From the NCBI GenBank assembly GCA_020632975.1, contig JACKEL010000003.1:62001-126000 (forward strand): a stretch of 64,000 nucleotides of DNA. Reading direction: 5' to 3'. Position numbers and translations under genes: made by a program. The notes under the pieces were generated by a model. That model did no database searches, had not been told where the DNA came from, and saw only the letters and a program-made list of their open reading frames with translations. Shown here piece after piece: positions 35,041-44,351 of this stretch (the first letter of the stretch is position 1; each line of letters starts with the position of its first letter). The stretch is from Myxococcales bacterium. GTDB lineage: Bacteria; Myxococcota_C; UBA6777.

Positions 35041-36957
35041 ATGATCTTAGATCCAAGAACTCCGAGTGGTCCGCTGGAGCAACGCTGGACCAAAGCCAAA
35101 GAAGAAATGCGTCTGGTGGGTCCGATCAACCGTCACAAGTTCAAAGTGATCGTGGTGGGTACGGGCTTGGCGGGTGCTTCTGTGTCCGCAACCTTGGGAC
35201 AACAAGGTTACGACGTTCATACCTTTACCTTTCATGATAGCCCACGCCGTGCGCACAGTATCGCGGCCCAGGGTGGTATCAACGCTGCCAAGAACTACCA
35301 AAACGACGGTGACAGCACTTGGCGCTTGTTCTACGACACCATCAAGGGTGGTGACTATCGTGCACGTGAATCCAACGTGTACCGTCTCGCCCAAGTCAGC
35401 GCCAACATCATCGACCAGTGTGTTGCGCAAGGTGTTCCCTTTGCACGTGAATACGGCGGTACCTTGGCCAACCGTACCTTCGGTGGTGTGTTGGTTTCGC
35501 GTACTTTCTATGCACGTGGCCAAACGGGTCAGCAGTTGTTGTTGGGTGCTTACAGCAGCTTGATGCGCGAAGTACACGAAAAACGCGTGAAGCTCTACAC
35601 TCGCTACGAGATGCACGACCTGATCGTGAAAGATGGCGAAGCACAAGGGATCGTTACGCGTAACCTGATGACAGGTGAGTTGGAAGCGCATACCGCACAC
35701 GCTGTCTTGTTGTGTACGGGTGGTTATACCAACGTGTATTACCTCTCGACCACTGCGATGGCTTCGAACGTTTCGGCGACCTGGCGCGCTTACAAACGCG
35801 GTGCGTTCTTTGGAAACCCCTGCTACGTTCAGATCCACCCGACCTGTATCCCTGTGTCGGGTACGTACCAGTCCAAACTGACGTTGATGAGCGAAAGCTT
35901 GCGGAACGTTGGACGGGTTTGGGTTCCTCGCAAAGCTGGCGACAAACGCCATCCCAACGAGATCCCCGAAGATGAGCGCATCTACTTCCTCGAAGAGCGT
36001 TACCCCACCTACTCCAACATGGTGCCCCGTGACGTTGCATCGCGTAACTGTCAAGAGTGGTGCAACAAAGGCCATGGTGTCGGTATCAGCGGTGAGTCCG
36101 TGTACCTCGACTTCCGCGAAGCGATTGCTGCGGAAGGTGAGCCCACCATCCGCGCCAAGTACGGCAACCTCTTCCACATGTACCACAAGATCATGGGTGA
36201 AGATCCTTACAAACAACCCATGAAGATCTACCCCGGACCCCACTATGTTATGGGTGGTTTGTGGGTCGATTACCACTTGATGAGCAACGTCCCCGGACTC
36301 TTCGTCCTCGGCGAAGCAAACTTCTCGGATCACGGTGCAAACCGCCTTGGAGCGAGCGCGTTGATGCAGGGTCTTTCGGACGGTTACTTTGTGGCTCCTT
36401 ATACTGTTGCGAACTACCTCGCCAGCAAGATCAACACGCAGCCACTCTCTACAGACGACGAAGTGTGCAAAGAGGCTATCGACAACTCGCGCAACACCAT
36501 CGATCGTTTGTTGAAGTCCAAAGGCAACCAGTCTGCTGAAAGCTTCCACCGTCGTTTGGGCAAGATCCTCTTCGATAAAGTCGGGATTACCCGTACCAAA
36601 GAAGGCTTGCAAGAAGCTATCAAAGAGATCCAAGAGTTGCGCAAAGACTTCTGGGAAAATGTGCGTGTCCCTGGCGATGCCAACTATGTCAACCAAGAAC
36701 TCGAAAAAGCTGGCCGTATCATCGACTTCATCGAGTTTGGTGAGCTGATGGCGCGTGATGCACTCCACCGCGAAGAGTCTTGTGGTGGTCACTTCCGCGC
36801 TGAGCACGAAACTGCTGACGGTGAAGCCAAGCGTGACGATGAGAATTACGCTTACGCCGCGGCTTGGGGCTTCAACGGCATTGATGAAGAGCCTACCCTC
36901 AACAAAGATGAGCTGAAGTTTGAGTTCGCGAAGCTGACGCAAAGGAGCTACAAATAA
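35041..36957 (+). CDS. sdhA: Succinate dehydrogenase flavoprotein subunit
   Basis: 638 residues. FAD-binding VIVVGTGLAGASVSATLG near residue 38, the covalent-flavin histidine region RRAHSIAAQGGINAAKN, an active-site QIHPTCIPVSGTYQSKL and GLWVDYHLMSNVPGLFVLGE (two blocks: LWVDYHLMSNVPG, FVLGE). It follows the longer non-classical type, ending with GHFRAEHETADGEAKRDD, as in epsilon/delta-proteobacterial and Bacteroidota enzymes. Oxidises succinate to fumarate. Base composition is higher in C/G third positions than many neighbours, as expected for a highly expressed gene. Confidence 0.97.
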   Translation: MILDPRTPSGPLEQRWTKAKEEMRLVGPINRHKFKVIVVGTGLAGASVSATLGQQGYDVHTFTFHDSPRRAHSIAAQGGINAAKNYQNDGDSTWRLFYDTIKGGDYRARESNVYRLAQVSANIIDQCVAQGVPFAREYGGTLANRTFGGVLVSRTFYARGQTGQQLLLGAYSSLMREVHEKRVKLYTRYEMHDLIVKDGEAQGIVTRNLMTGELEAHTAHAVLLCTGGYTNVYYLSTTAMASNVSATWRAYKRGAFFGNPCYVQIHPTCIPVSGTYQSKLTLMSESLRNVGRVWVPRKAGDKRHPNEIPEDERIYFLEERYPTYSNMVPRDVASRNCQEWCNKGHGVGISGESVYLDFREAIAAEGEPTIRAKYGNLFHMYHKIMGEDPYKQPMKIYPGPHYVMGGLWVDYHLMSNVPGLFVLGEANFSDHGANRLGASALMQGLSDGYFVAPYTVANYLASKINTQPLSTDDEVCKEAIDNSRNTIDRLLKSKGNQSAESFHRRLGKILFDKVGITRTKEGLQEAIKEIQELRKDFWENVRVPGDANYVNQELEKAGRIIDFIEFGELMARDALHREESCGGHFRAEHETADGEAKRDDENYAYAAAWGFNGIDEEPTLNKDELKFEFAKLTQRSYK

Positions 36958-37718
36958 TGTCCAAAAGCATGAAGCTCACGCTGCATATTTGGCGACAAGC
37001 AAACCGACATGCCAAGGGGAAGTTCGAAGTTTATACGCCGAGCGATCTCACCGATGATATGTCGATCTTGGAGATGCTTGACTGTCTCAACGACCAGTTG
37101 ATCGCAGACGGCAAAGATCCCGTGACCTTCGAGCACGACTGTCGCGAAGGGATCTGTGGTACTTGCGGGATCATGATCAACGGTATGGCACACGGTCCCG
37201 ACCGTGGCACCACGACCTGTCAGCTTTACCTCCGCCGTTTCAAAGATGGTGATACGCTCGTTCTTGAACCTTGGCGCGCCAAAGCTTTCCCTGTGATCAA
37301 GGACTTGCTTGTCGATCGTGCAGCTTTCGATCGCATCCAGATGGCGGGCGGTTACATCTCCGTCAACGTCGGGAATGCTCCTGAAGCGAACTCGATCTTG
37401 ATCCCCAAAGAAGTTTCTTCTGAAGCGTTTGAAGCGGCTGTTTGTATCGGCTGTGGTGCTTGTGTTGCGGCTTGCAAAAATGCTTCCGCGATGCTCTTCG
37501 TCTCTGCGAAGGTTGGCCACATGTCCATGATGCCCCAAGGTCGCCCCGAGCGTCACGACCGCGTCCTCAACATGGTCGCGCAGATGGATGAAGAAGGCTT
37601 TGGCTCTTGCACCAACACCCTTGAGTGTTCGGCCGCTTGTCCCAAAGAGATCTCGCCCAAGTGGATTCAACGCCTCCACGGTGAGTACATCCAAGCTGCT
37701 ACCGTGACCCGCCGCTAA
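36957..37718 (+). CDS. sdhB: Succinate dehydrogenase iron-sulfur subunit
   Basis: 253 residues. The ATG overlaps the sdhA stop by one base (TAATG) with GGAG upstream, so translation is coupled. [2Fe-2S] ligands in CREGICGTCG and TTCQLY; [4Fe-4S]/[3Fe-4S] ligands in CIGCGACVAAC and CTNTLECSAACPKEI. Passes electrons from sdhA flavin to sdhC hemes. Confidence 0.97.
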   Translation: MSKSMKLTLHIWRQANRHAKGKFEVYTPSDLTDDMSILEMLDCLNDQLIADGKDPVTFEHDCREGICGTCGIMINGMAHGPDRGTTTCQLYLRRFKDGDTLVLEPWRAKAFPVIKDLLVDRAAFDRIQMAGGYISVNVGNAPEANSILIPKEVSSEAFEAAVCIGCGACVAACKNASAMLFVSAKVGHMSMMPQGRPERHDRVLNMVAQMDEEGFGSCTNTLECSAACPKEISPKWIQRLHGEYIQAATVTRR

Positions 37719-37817
37719 TTCCCTCTTTTTCTTCTCCTTTCTTCCTTTTTCTCCTCATCTCCTCCTTTCCACAACAACGCACTTCCGCGTAAGGGAATCG
37801 TGTATCCGCGTTTTAGA

Positions 37818-37871
37818 GTCCACCCAAAGGGTGGACGAGGGCCAAGATACCCGATTCCTCGGCCTTTTTTT
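37818..37871 (+). terminator. Hairpins after the sdh operon
   Basis: GTCCACCC-AAA-GGGTGGAC (8-bp perfect stem, 37818-37836), then CGAGG...CCTCG-GCC followed by seven Ts (37865-37871). Together they look like a bipartite intrinsic terminator about 100 bp after sdhB. Confidence 0.6.
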
Positions 37872-38273
37872 CTCGAACAGAGCTTGCCTAGAAAAGTGCG
37901 AAGCGCGTCCTTTGCGTCCACAGCGAAGCAAACGGACAGAGGGATGGAGCGATGCGGATGCTTCGATGGCCTCTCGTGCTTCTTCTGCGAAGGTTTCCTA
38001 GAAAATACTTGTTTGTCTTATTGGATAAATAATAGGGAAATAATAGGTCTTTTTGTCTTTGTGGGACGCGATATTTTCTCGTAAATTGTCTTGTGTAAAT
38101 TCATTCTCCTACATCCATCGAAGGGATGAATTTTTAGAAAATAATTTTTCTATTGCTGAAAATTGGAAATGCCCTTACCCTCGATCTTTACGAATGATCG
38201 AAATCGTGATTTTTATTTTTCAACAGCCATGTCTTTGTCCGCGAGAACTTTTATTTTGAGAGGAGGAGCTTTC
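37872..38273. other. AT-rich non-coding gap
   Basis: About 400 bp, clearly AT-richer (ATTATTTCC, AAAATAATTTTTC) than the rest of the window. No gene seen. It likely holds the promoter of the YARHG-like gene. Confidence 0.5.
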
Positions 38274-39275
38274 GTGCTTAGAAGATACGCTCTGTTTTTG
38301 TCTCTTGGTGTTTTTCTGTCCTTTTCTGCGCAAGGCTTTGCAAGCCCGTACAGCAAAGTGTTAAGTCGCTTTCTTGCTGGCCAGCAGGTTTCCCAAAAAG
38401 CCCTACAAAAAGCCCTGTGGGCGAAGCCTGTTCCTCTCAGGAATCTTCGCTTGATTTCTCCCAAATATCTGCGATTTACGTACAATGCGATCTTTGCTGT
38501 CAAGCAAGCGCGCTTTCGTTCTGAAGAGCTGCGCCGATTTTTTCGCAAACAACGCTGGTACCGCCCCAATACGAGCCCCGCGAAGATACGACTGAATCAA
38601 CAAGCCAAGCAAAACCTGACGTTGATCCTGCAATATGAGAAAAAAGCGATCCAACGAGAAACCAAACGCGCGCTCAAAAGGCTTGTTGGGGCAACCCCCG
38701 AGATCAGCATTCGTGGGGGAGGGATGTGTTATGACTACCCGAAGATCCGGGTGTTTCAAGGACCTGAGATGTTTCATGTGACCTCACGGCCTTCGGGCCC
38801 TTGCATTCGTCCCAAAGGGAGCATTCTACAGTCTTATCCGCGGAAAAGCGGTGCATCTCGTCGTATCTTCCGTGGGAAGCTTCCAGGTGCTCTTGTCTTT
38901 CTTCTGAAGCCTCCTGTCGAAGCGGATGCTCATCTCTTGCGCGTTCGCTCGATTCATGAGGGAAAGATCCTATTTAAAGTCGGTGGTTTACCTGCGTCTC
39001 CTGTGCTGCGTTTCGACAAAAGAAAACGGCATCTGATGTTTCCACAAGAACTCAAGACCCCCCGCGCATGTCGAAGGGTTCGTGCTGCTTGTTGGCCCCG
39101 TCTTCAAGAGAAGTATCCAGTACTTCGTGGGGCATCTTTCCCCAAGAAGTCTTGCACTTGTGATCCCCGCTTTGCACCGAATCCTCACGTCTTTGCGTTC
39201 TTTCGATGGAGTATGCTGGCGCCACAAGCCAAGCCCAGAGCCACAAAACACGTGTTTTGCGAGTGCAAGGGATAA
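38274..39275 (+). CDS. Secreted basic protein with a degenerate YARHG-like domain
   Basis: 333 residues from a GTG at 38274 with GAGGAGGAG upstream. Signal peptide RRYALFLSLGVFLSFSAQGFA. Residues 75-115 read LRFTYNAIFAVKQARFRSEELRRFFRKQRWYRPN (in blocks NAIFAVKQARF, RSEELRRFFRKQRWY), close to the YARHG consensus in which RNxIYARHGxxF precedes a WY; here YARHG itself is changed. The C-terminus has eight Cys, likely disulfides in the periplasm. Strongly basic. YARHG proteins are often cell-surface or secreted; role unknown. Confidence 0.7.
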   Translation: MLRRYALFLSLGVFLSFSAQGFASPYSKVLSRFLAGQQVSQKALQKALWAKPVPLRNLRLISPKYLRFTYNAIFAVKQARFRSEELRRFFRKQRWYRPNTSPAKIRLNQQAKQNLTLILQYEKKAIQRETKRALKRLVGATPEISIRGGGMCYDYPKIRVFQGPEMFHVTSRPSGPCIRPKGSILQSYPRKSGASRRIFRGKLPGALVFLLKPPVEADAHLLRVRSIHEGKILFKVGGLPASPVLRFDKRKRHLMFPQELKTPRACRRVRAACWPRLQEKYPVLRGASFPKKSCTCDPRFAPNPHVFAFFRWSMLAPQAKPRATKHVFCECKG

Positions 39276-39493
39276 TGGGTGATGTCGCTCGTTCTTGCTC
39301 GACGCAAGACGAGGCTTGACCGAAGATTCTTGCTTCCCTCACGAATGGTCTGTCGTTTGTCCTTCTCCTCCTCTTTTTCTTTTCCCCTCCAAAAGTCCTC
39401 TTTTTCCATCTGTGACGCGTTGCTGCACAAGTGAGAAGTATCTTTGCGCTTCAGGATCGTTCTTCCTGCTTTTTTGCGAATGAGAGGTGCAAG

Positions 39494-40669
39494 ATGTTTG
39501 AAACATTAGACTCTATCCCTTGGGAAGATCTCACCCATGCCTACGGCGAAGCAAGCGATGTCCCCGCACTTTTGCGTGATCTCGCAAGTACAGACGAAAA
39601 GGTGTGTACCCATGCTTTGGAAGCGTTGTACGCAAACATCTTTCACCAAGGTACGCGCTACCAAGCCACGCCTTACGCGATCCCCTTTCTATACGAGCTG
39701 TTGGATAGCCCACAAACACACAACAAGACTTTCCTTGTGCGTTACCTTGTCCATTTGGCTTTGGGTTACGATGAGGCTTATCTTCCCCAAGGCGTCGAGC
39801 CGCGTAGCTTTCGCGAAGACCTTCTTTTTGAAGAGTCCTCCATGACGCCCGAAGATCGGGAAGAATGTGCAGACTTTGGGGTGGGGCCGCGCGTCTTGAT
39901 CAACTGCTACGACGCAGTGTTGCGTGGGGTCTCTGCCTTGATACGCCTGACACAACAAGAAGATGAAGATGTTCGTCACGCAGCGGTCTTTGCGCTGGCT
40001 TGGTTTCCTGAAGCCGCCAAAGAGTCGGTCTTTGCGATCCGAAGGGCGCTTTCGTACTTTCAAGGAGATGACGCCCGTGCAGACGCGATCTTGGCGCTCG
40101 GCTTGCTCCAACGTACCTCCAAAGATCCTGTCGAATTACGCGATCTCCAAGGCTATCTCGATGCAAGATACCCACTGTCCACCCGTGGTGCTGCTGCCAT
40201 CGCTTTGTCCCACAAACACCTCGATGAACGCTGCCTTTCCACACTTCTCGAAACCGTCGCGGCCTCAGAGACGCTTGGTGAGACGCACTTTACTTACTTT
40301 AACGGCGGTTATCTCGGTGGCTACGCGGCCAGCGTCCTCCAAGAACATGCAGAAGAACTGCGCGATCGCATCGTCCCCATCTTTTCGGAAGCTCTTCGCG
40401 GCGTAACTCGGATGGCTTCGTTGGGCCTCACACAAACGCTGTTGTCTTGCGCCCTACGCAAACACGACAGGCCGATCTCTACGTTGCCCCTCAACGAGCT
40501 GGATGCCATCGAGATCCTTGCGCTCCAAGCCATTGCTGACCATGGCGCGTGGAAGGTTGGAGAAGCGACGTTTGGGAATTATTCGATGTTGATGAGAGAC
40601 AGCGGGCTACCTAGCTCGTGCGAGGACTTAAAAGATTATCTCCTCCATGGACCCAAAGAAGAAGCTTGA
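39494..40669 (+). CDS. HEAT-repeat-like protein
   Basis: 391 residues from the ATG at 39494 (GAGAGG upstream). Acidic and helical; segments such as EDVRHAAVFALAWFPEAAKESVFAI and LGLLQRTSKDPVELRDLQGYL and RGAAAIALSHKHLDERCL repeat the HEAT pattern of paired helices with conserved D/A/L positions. Similar HEAT-repeat proteins of about 400 residues are common in myxobacteria and actinobacteria. No signal peptide. Function unknown; adjacent convergent gene also encodes HEAT repeats. Confidence 0.75.
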   Translation: MFETLDSIPWEDLTHAYGEASDVPALLRDLASTDEKVCTHALEALYANIFHQGTRYQATPYAIPFLYELLDSPQTHNKTFLVRYLVHLALGYDEAYLPQGVEPRSFREDLLFEESSMTPEDREECADFGVGPRVLINCYDAVLRGVSALIRLTQQEDEDVRHAAVFALAWFPEAAKESVFAIRRALSYFQGDDARADAILALGLLQRTSKDPVELRDLQGYLDARYPLSTRGAAAIALSHKHLDERCLSTLLETVAASETLGETHFTYFNGGYLGGYAASVLQEHAEELRDRIVPIFSEALRGVTRMASLGLTQTLLSCALRKHDRPISTLPLNELDAIEILALQAIADHGAWKVGEATFGNYSMLMRDSGLPSSCEDLKDYLLHGPKEEA

Positions 40670-40775
40670 ACGATGGGCACGGGTGGATGATGGCATCCTC
40701 GCGTCTTTGTCTCGAACAAGGCGGAGTGTCGGGCGAGATGGAGGCTCTGGAAAGAGGTGCGCGGTTTGGGGACGG

Positions 40776-43418
40776 CTACTCGTCGAAGAGGTGTGCATCG
40801 AGGGCATCTTGGTGAGTGGTTGGGGCGGTGTGGCTGGAGGAAAAGTGGACCACAGACCACCAAGCATCGAATCGCTGTGAAGCGCTCGTGCCTGGGATAC
40901 AAGCCTCAAACTCTTCTCCCGCAAGGTGCGCAAGTGCCAACGCGTGGGCTTTGATGGTCTCTGTTTGTTCTTCGTGGAGACTTGCTTGCAAGAGCCGTTG
41001 TTTCATCCGCGATGCAAGCGCAAGCTCCGCATCCAACGCGATATCAGCTTGGGTGGCCCAAGGCACTTGTGAAGGGGGTTGGCGGCGGATCTTCCAACGT
41101 TGATCGCGTCCTGCTTGCTTGAGAAAGTGCGTTTGTTTCCACAGGCAACGCTCGGCCTTGTGGGGGAGGAGTTCTCGACGGCTTCGTTTGGTCTTGGGCA
41201 GAGGCGTCTTTTCAGGGGCGAGCCAAAGCTGGGTGTAGAAGATATCGCCTGTCAGACTGTAGTCGATATCTCTTTGTGATAATAAATCAAAGAGTTGTTC
41301 CTCTTCGGTTTCTCTGATGATCTCCAAGGCAACTTCTTGCATAAAAACACGGTGATCCAAAAGCGCATCACTCAAAAGCTTGATGTATTCGTCCTTTTGC
41401 GACCCCAAAGGAGCATCTTGGCTGAGCTTTTGCAAGAGAGCGACCCGAAGCTCGGGAAAAGAAGGGGTGGCATCTTCTTGGGAAAAGTAGGCGCTGTAAT
41501 CTTCGATCCCACTGCGTTTGTTCTTGTAGGCCTTTAAGCAAACGGCGGTCGCATCTTTGTATTGGGCGATCAGTGCTTGCGGATCGAGCGGTAAGCTTTG
41601 TTGGTAGGCCGCTCCCAACAAAGCACTCCAGTCGTTTTGGCTGTATCGTGGAGGGTCGGAAAATGCCTGTTCTGCGAGATTTTGGATGGTTTGTTTGACA
41701 TGCTGTGCGGGACAAGTCCCAAGGTGTTGCAGGCTTGTGCAACGTATCTCTTCGTTGGGATCTTCGAGCAACGCAAGCAAGATCTCGATCTGTTGGGATG
41801 AAAAAGGAGCTTGGCCGTGTAAGAGCGCTTCGCGGCGAACGCGCTCGTCAGGGTCTTTTAATGCGGAACACTTGATCTGATCGGCTTCTACGCTAGAAGG
41901 AAAGACTGCGGGGAGGTGGGCGAACTGTCGTAGAGCCTCACGACGCAGTTTGGGATCTCGTTCGCGCATGATCGTAAGCAGCATGACTTCGAGTGGTTGG
42001 GTGCGATGGCGCGGATGCAGCGAAAGCAACAGATGTTTTTTCTGCGGAGTGAGCAAAGGAAAAAGGGCGGCAAAACGCTCGATGGATTCGGGCTGATCGA
42101 GATCTTCAAACGCGGCTTGGGCTGCTTTGCCCAGTGTTGGGCTTTGAAGATGTTCTAGCAACAGGGACGGACCTTCGAGGATGTCGCGTCGTGCAAGGGT
42201 GTAAAGCAGCTCTGCGTGGAGCAGGGTATCTTGGGGGTAGGCTTGCCAAAGGGCGTGGAGCTTCTGTTGTGCATCCTGCGAAAGCCCGATCTCTTCGAGT
42301 GCATCGAGTGTTTGGCCCCGTAACTCTTCGCGCTCTGCAACCCCAAGTTCATCTTTGGAGGGACTTTGGGTCGAGTAGGGATGCGACTTTTTCTGGATCT
42401 CTTCTTGGAGAGCGTACAAAAAGTCGAGAAGATGTGTGGCTGTTTCTTTGCTAGGAAAGGCACAAAGGGCCTGAACTGCGGCGCGTTGGACGAGGCGTGT
42501 TGGATCTTGAAGGGCTTGCAGAAGAGAAGGGTACAACCCTGCAAACGTCGATGTGATCGAGAGGACCGCAGCTTGCCTTACGCTTGGGTGAGGATCGCGC
42601 AGCGCAGCCTTGAGTGGTTCGAGCGCACGTTTGGGGGCATGATGCACCCATGTCTTCAGGCTGATCCGTCGGATCACGGGCGAGGGATCTTGCAGGCCGT
42701 GTTGGAGATGGCGAAGGTCCCGCGAGGAGACGAGGTCGAAAAGGGCGGCAAAGGCGCGCTGTCGGCTTTCTGGGTCGCTGGAGCGCGTGTGCGGGAGCAG
42801 AAAACGCTTGCCTTCACGGTGTTCGTTGCGTCGGTGAAGTGCGTCAAGGGCCGCTGTTCGGATGGTATCGATGGGGTGAAGTAGTGTTTCACATAGTGTT
42901 TGCCGCGCCCAACGCGAGGGAACTTGCCAGATCTGACCGATGAGTTGGATACAGACTTGGGGCGAGACGCTGACTTGCAGGATCTGTTGGGCGATCCAAC
43001 GTAGGGAAGCATTGTCTTGGAGTTCTTGGGTAAAGTCTTGGCTATCGCTCGCAAAGCTCAGGAAGGCTTGGAGCAAGGAACGATGGGTCAGGCGTTGCAG
43101 CATCTTGCGTAGGCGTGTGGCGCCTGAAGAGGAGTTGATGCGCAAAAGAGCGAGCAAGAGGGTGACTTGGAGAGGTCCATCTTCGCTGCGCTGAAGGCGC
43201 TGCAACAAGCGCGGCACGGCCGTTTCTGCGCGCAAGATCCCGAGAGCTTCGATGAGGTTGCGTTTTTCTTCGACGTCGCGGGTTTTGGACAAGCGCCGCA
43301 TGATGGGCTGGATGGCAGCTTTTTCGCGCGTTTCTACCAAGAGAGAGAGCGCGCCTTCTCGTATGTCCTCGACATGACTCTCTAGCTGAGAGAGTAAGAA
43401 AAAAGTATCTTGATCCAT
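40776..43418 (-). CDS. Large HEAT-repeat protein
   Basis: 880 residues; GGAG 8 nt before the ATG. At least ten HEAT units from the N-terminus on, for example EGALSLLVETREKAAIQPIM, RNLIEALGILRAETAVPRLL, PSVRQAAVLSITSTFAGLYP and DERVRREALLHG. The last 350 residues are less regular, with Trp/His/Arg-rich segments. No signal peptide or membrane helix. Possibly a scaffold; the neighbouring gene (39494) encodes a smaller HEAT protein in the opposite orientation. Confidence 0.8.
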   Translation of the reverse strand: MDQDTFFLLSQLESHVEDIREGALSLLVETREKAAIQPIMRRLSKTRDVEEKRNLIEALGILRAETAVPRLLQRLQRSEDGPLQVTLLLALLRINSSSGATRLRKMLQRLTHRSLLQAFLSFASDSQDFTQELQDNASLRWIAQQILQVSVSPQVCIQLIGQIWQVPSRWARQTLCETLLHPIDTIRTAALDALHRRNEHREGKRFLLPHTRSSDPESRQRAFAALFDLVSSRDLRHLQHGLQDPSPVIRRISLKTWVHHAPKRALEPLKAALRDPHPSVRQAAVLSITSTFAGLYPSLLQALQDPTRLVQRAAVQALCAFPSKETATHLLDFLYALQEEIQKKSHPYSTQSPSKDELGVAEREELRGQTLDALEEIGLSQDAQQKLHALWQAYPQDTLLHAELLYTLARRDILEGPSLLLEHLQSPTLGKAAQAAFEDLDQPESIERFAALFPLLTPQKKHLLLSLHPRHRTQPLEVMLLTIMRERDPKLRREALRQFAHLPAVFPSSVEADQIKCSALKDPDERVRREALLHGQAPFSSQQIEILLALLEDPNEEIRCTSLQHLGTCPAQHVKQTIQNLAEQAFSDPPRYSQNDWSALLGAAYQQSLPLDPQALIAQYKDATAVCLKAYKNKRSGIEDYSAYFSQEDATPSFPELRVALLQKLSQDAPLGSQKDEYIKLLSDALLDHRVFMQEVALEIIRETEEEQLFDLLSQRDIDYSLTGDIFYTQLWLAPEKTPLPKTKRSRRELLPHKAERCLWKQTHFLKQAGRDQRWKIRRQPPSQVPWATQADIALDAELALASRMKQRLLQASLHEEQTETIKAHALALAHLAGEEFEACIPGTSASQRFDAWWSVVHFSSSHTAPTTHQDALDAHLFDE

Positions 43419-43747
43419 CCGACTCTCCAGAAAAAAGGAGGAAAAAAATGGAGGGAAATGTATTTTTGTTGTGATGGAAGAGGGTTATAAAAAGACCGTT
43501 CTATCGGCCTGTAGAGACGTTGAAAGATAGCATAAAAAAGCATTGGAAGAAAGCTTTTTTTCTGAACCTCAAAGAGAGCGTGGGTTCTGTGGTGGAGATG
43601 GCTGGGTCTTGCTTGCAGGGCGCGGGGGGCACATCTTCAAAAGGCTGGAATATTTCTTTGTGGGAAGGATGTTTAGAAAAAAAGCCTTGTTGTGTATGGG
43701 GGTGAGCTTTGTACAGCGCAGGGCCGCTTGTTGAGGAGACTTGCTGG
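43419..43747. other. Intergenic region before lspA
   Basis: 329 bp; only short unconvincing frames. Holds the divergent promoters for lspA and the HEAT gene. Nothing else seen. Confidence 0.5.
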
Positions 43748-44338
43748 ATGAAAAAACGATGGGACAAGCTGATGTTGATGGGGATGGTGCTGTCTTTTTG
43801 CGTGGGATGCGATCAGACGACCAAACGCGTTGCGGAGCACACCTTGAAGGGAAGCCCGATGCAGTCGATGTTGGGCGATACGATTCGTTTGCAATATGCC
43901 GAAAATACAGGGGCCTTTTTGGGGATGGGAGCAGGCTTTCCTCAAGAGTTGAAGTTTTGGGTGTTTTTTCTTTTGCCGATCTTGATGCTTGGCGGGATGG
44001 TCCTCTTTGGTTTGCTCTCTCGCAAGATCAGCTCTGTGCAACTGTGGATGCTGATGCTCGTGGTGGGCGGTGGTCTTGGTAACCTCGTCGATCGCGTCTT
44101 CCTCAGCGGCCGAGTGACCGACTTTTTGAACATTGGTGTGGGCACACTGCGCACAGCGATCTTCAATGTGGCGGATATCGCGATCATGTTGGGATCGTTT
44201 GGTTTGATTCTTTCGAGTGTATGGCAAAATACGCCGATCGAAGAGGAGCTTGAGGAAGCGTGGGAGTCTCCACCACCCTTGAGAGAAGAGGAGCTGCAAA
44301 CGCCTCCTCACAATCCCGCGCATCCATCCGAAGGATAG
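43748..44338 (+). CDS. lspA: Lipoprotein signal peptidase (signal peptidase II)
   Basis: 196 residues from ATG 43748 (GAGGAG 9 nt upstream). Four membrane helices; motifs CDQTTKRVAE, the ENTGAFLGMG block, GGGLGNLVDRV and FNVADIAI carry the two catalytic aspartates of this inner-membrane aspartyl protease. The C-terminal about 30 residues (Glu/Pro-rich) are an extra tail. It cuts prolipoproteins at the lipobox; candidate substrates in this window are the proteins at 50009 and 53375. Confidence 0.95.
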   Translation: MKKRWDKLMLMGMVLSFCVGCDQTTKRVAEHTLKGSPMQSMLGDTIRLQYAENTGAFLGMGAGFPQELKFWVFFLLPILMLGGMVLFGLLSRKISSVQLWMLMLVVGGGLGNLVDRVFLSGRVTDFLNIGVGTLRTAIFNVADIAIMLGSFGLILSSVWQNTPIEEELEEAWESPPPLREEELQTPPHNPAHPSEG

Positions 44339-44351
44339 TCTCTGAAAGGGC

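Noticed and set aside
35047..36942. Long open frame (631 codons) on the minus strand over sdhA
   Set aside because: It mirrors the sdhA codon pattern; its protein has no family and sdhA is unmistakable.
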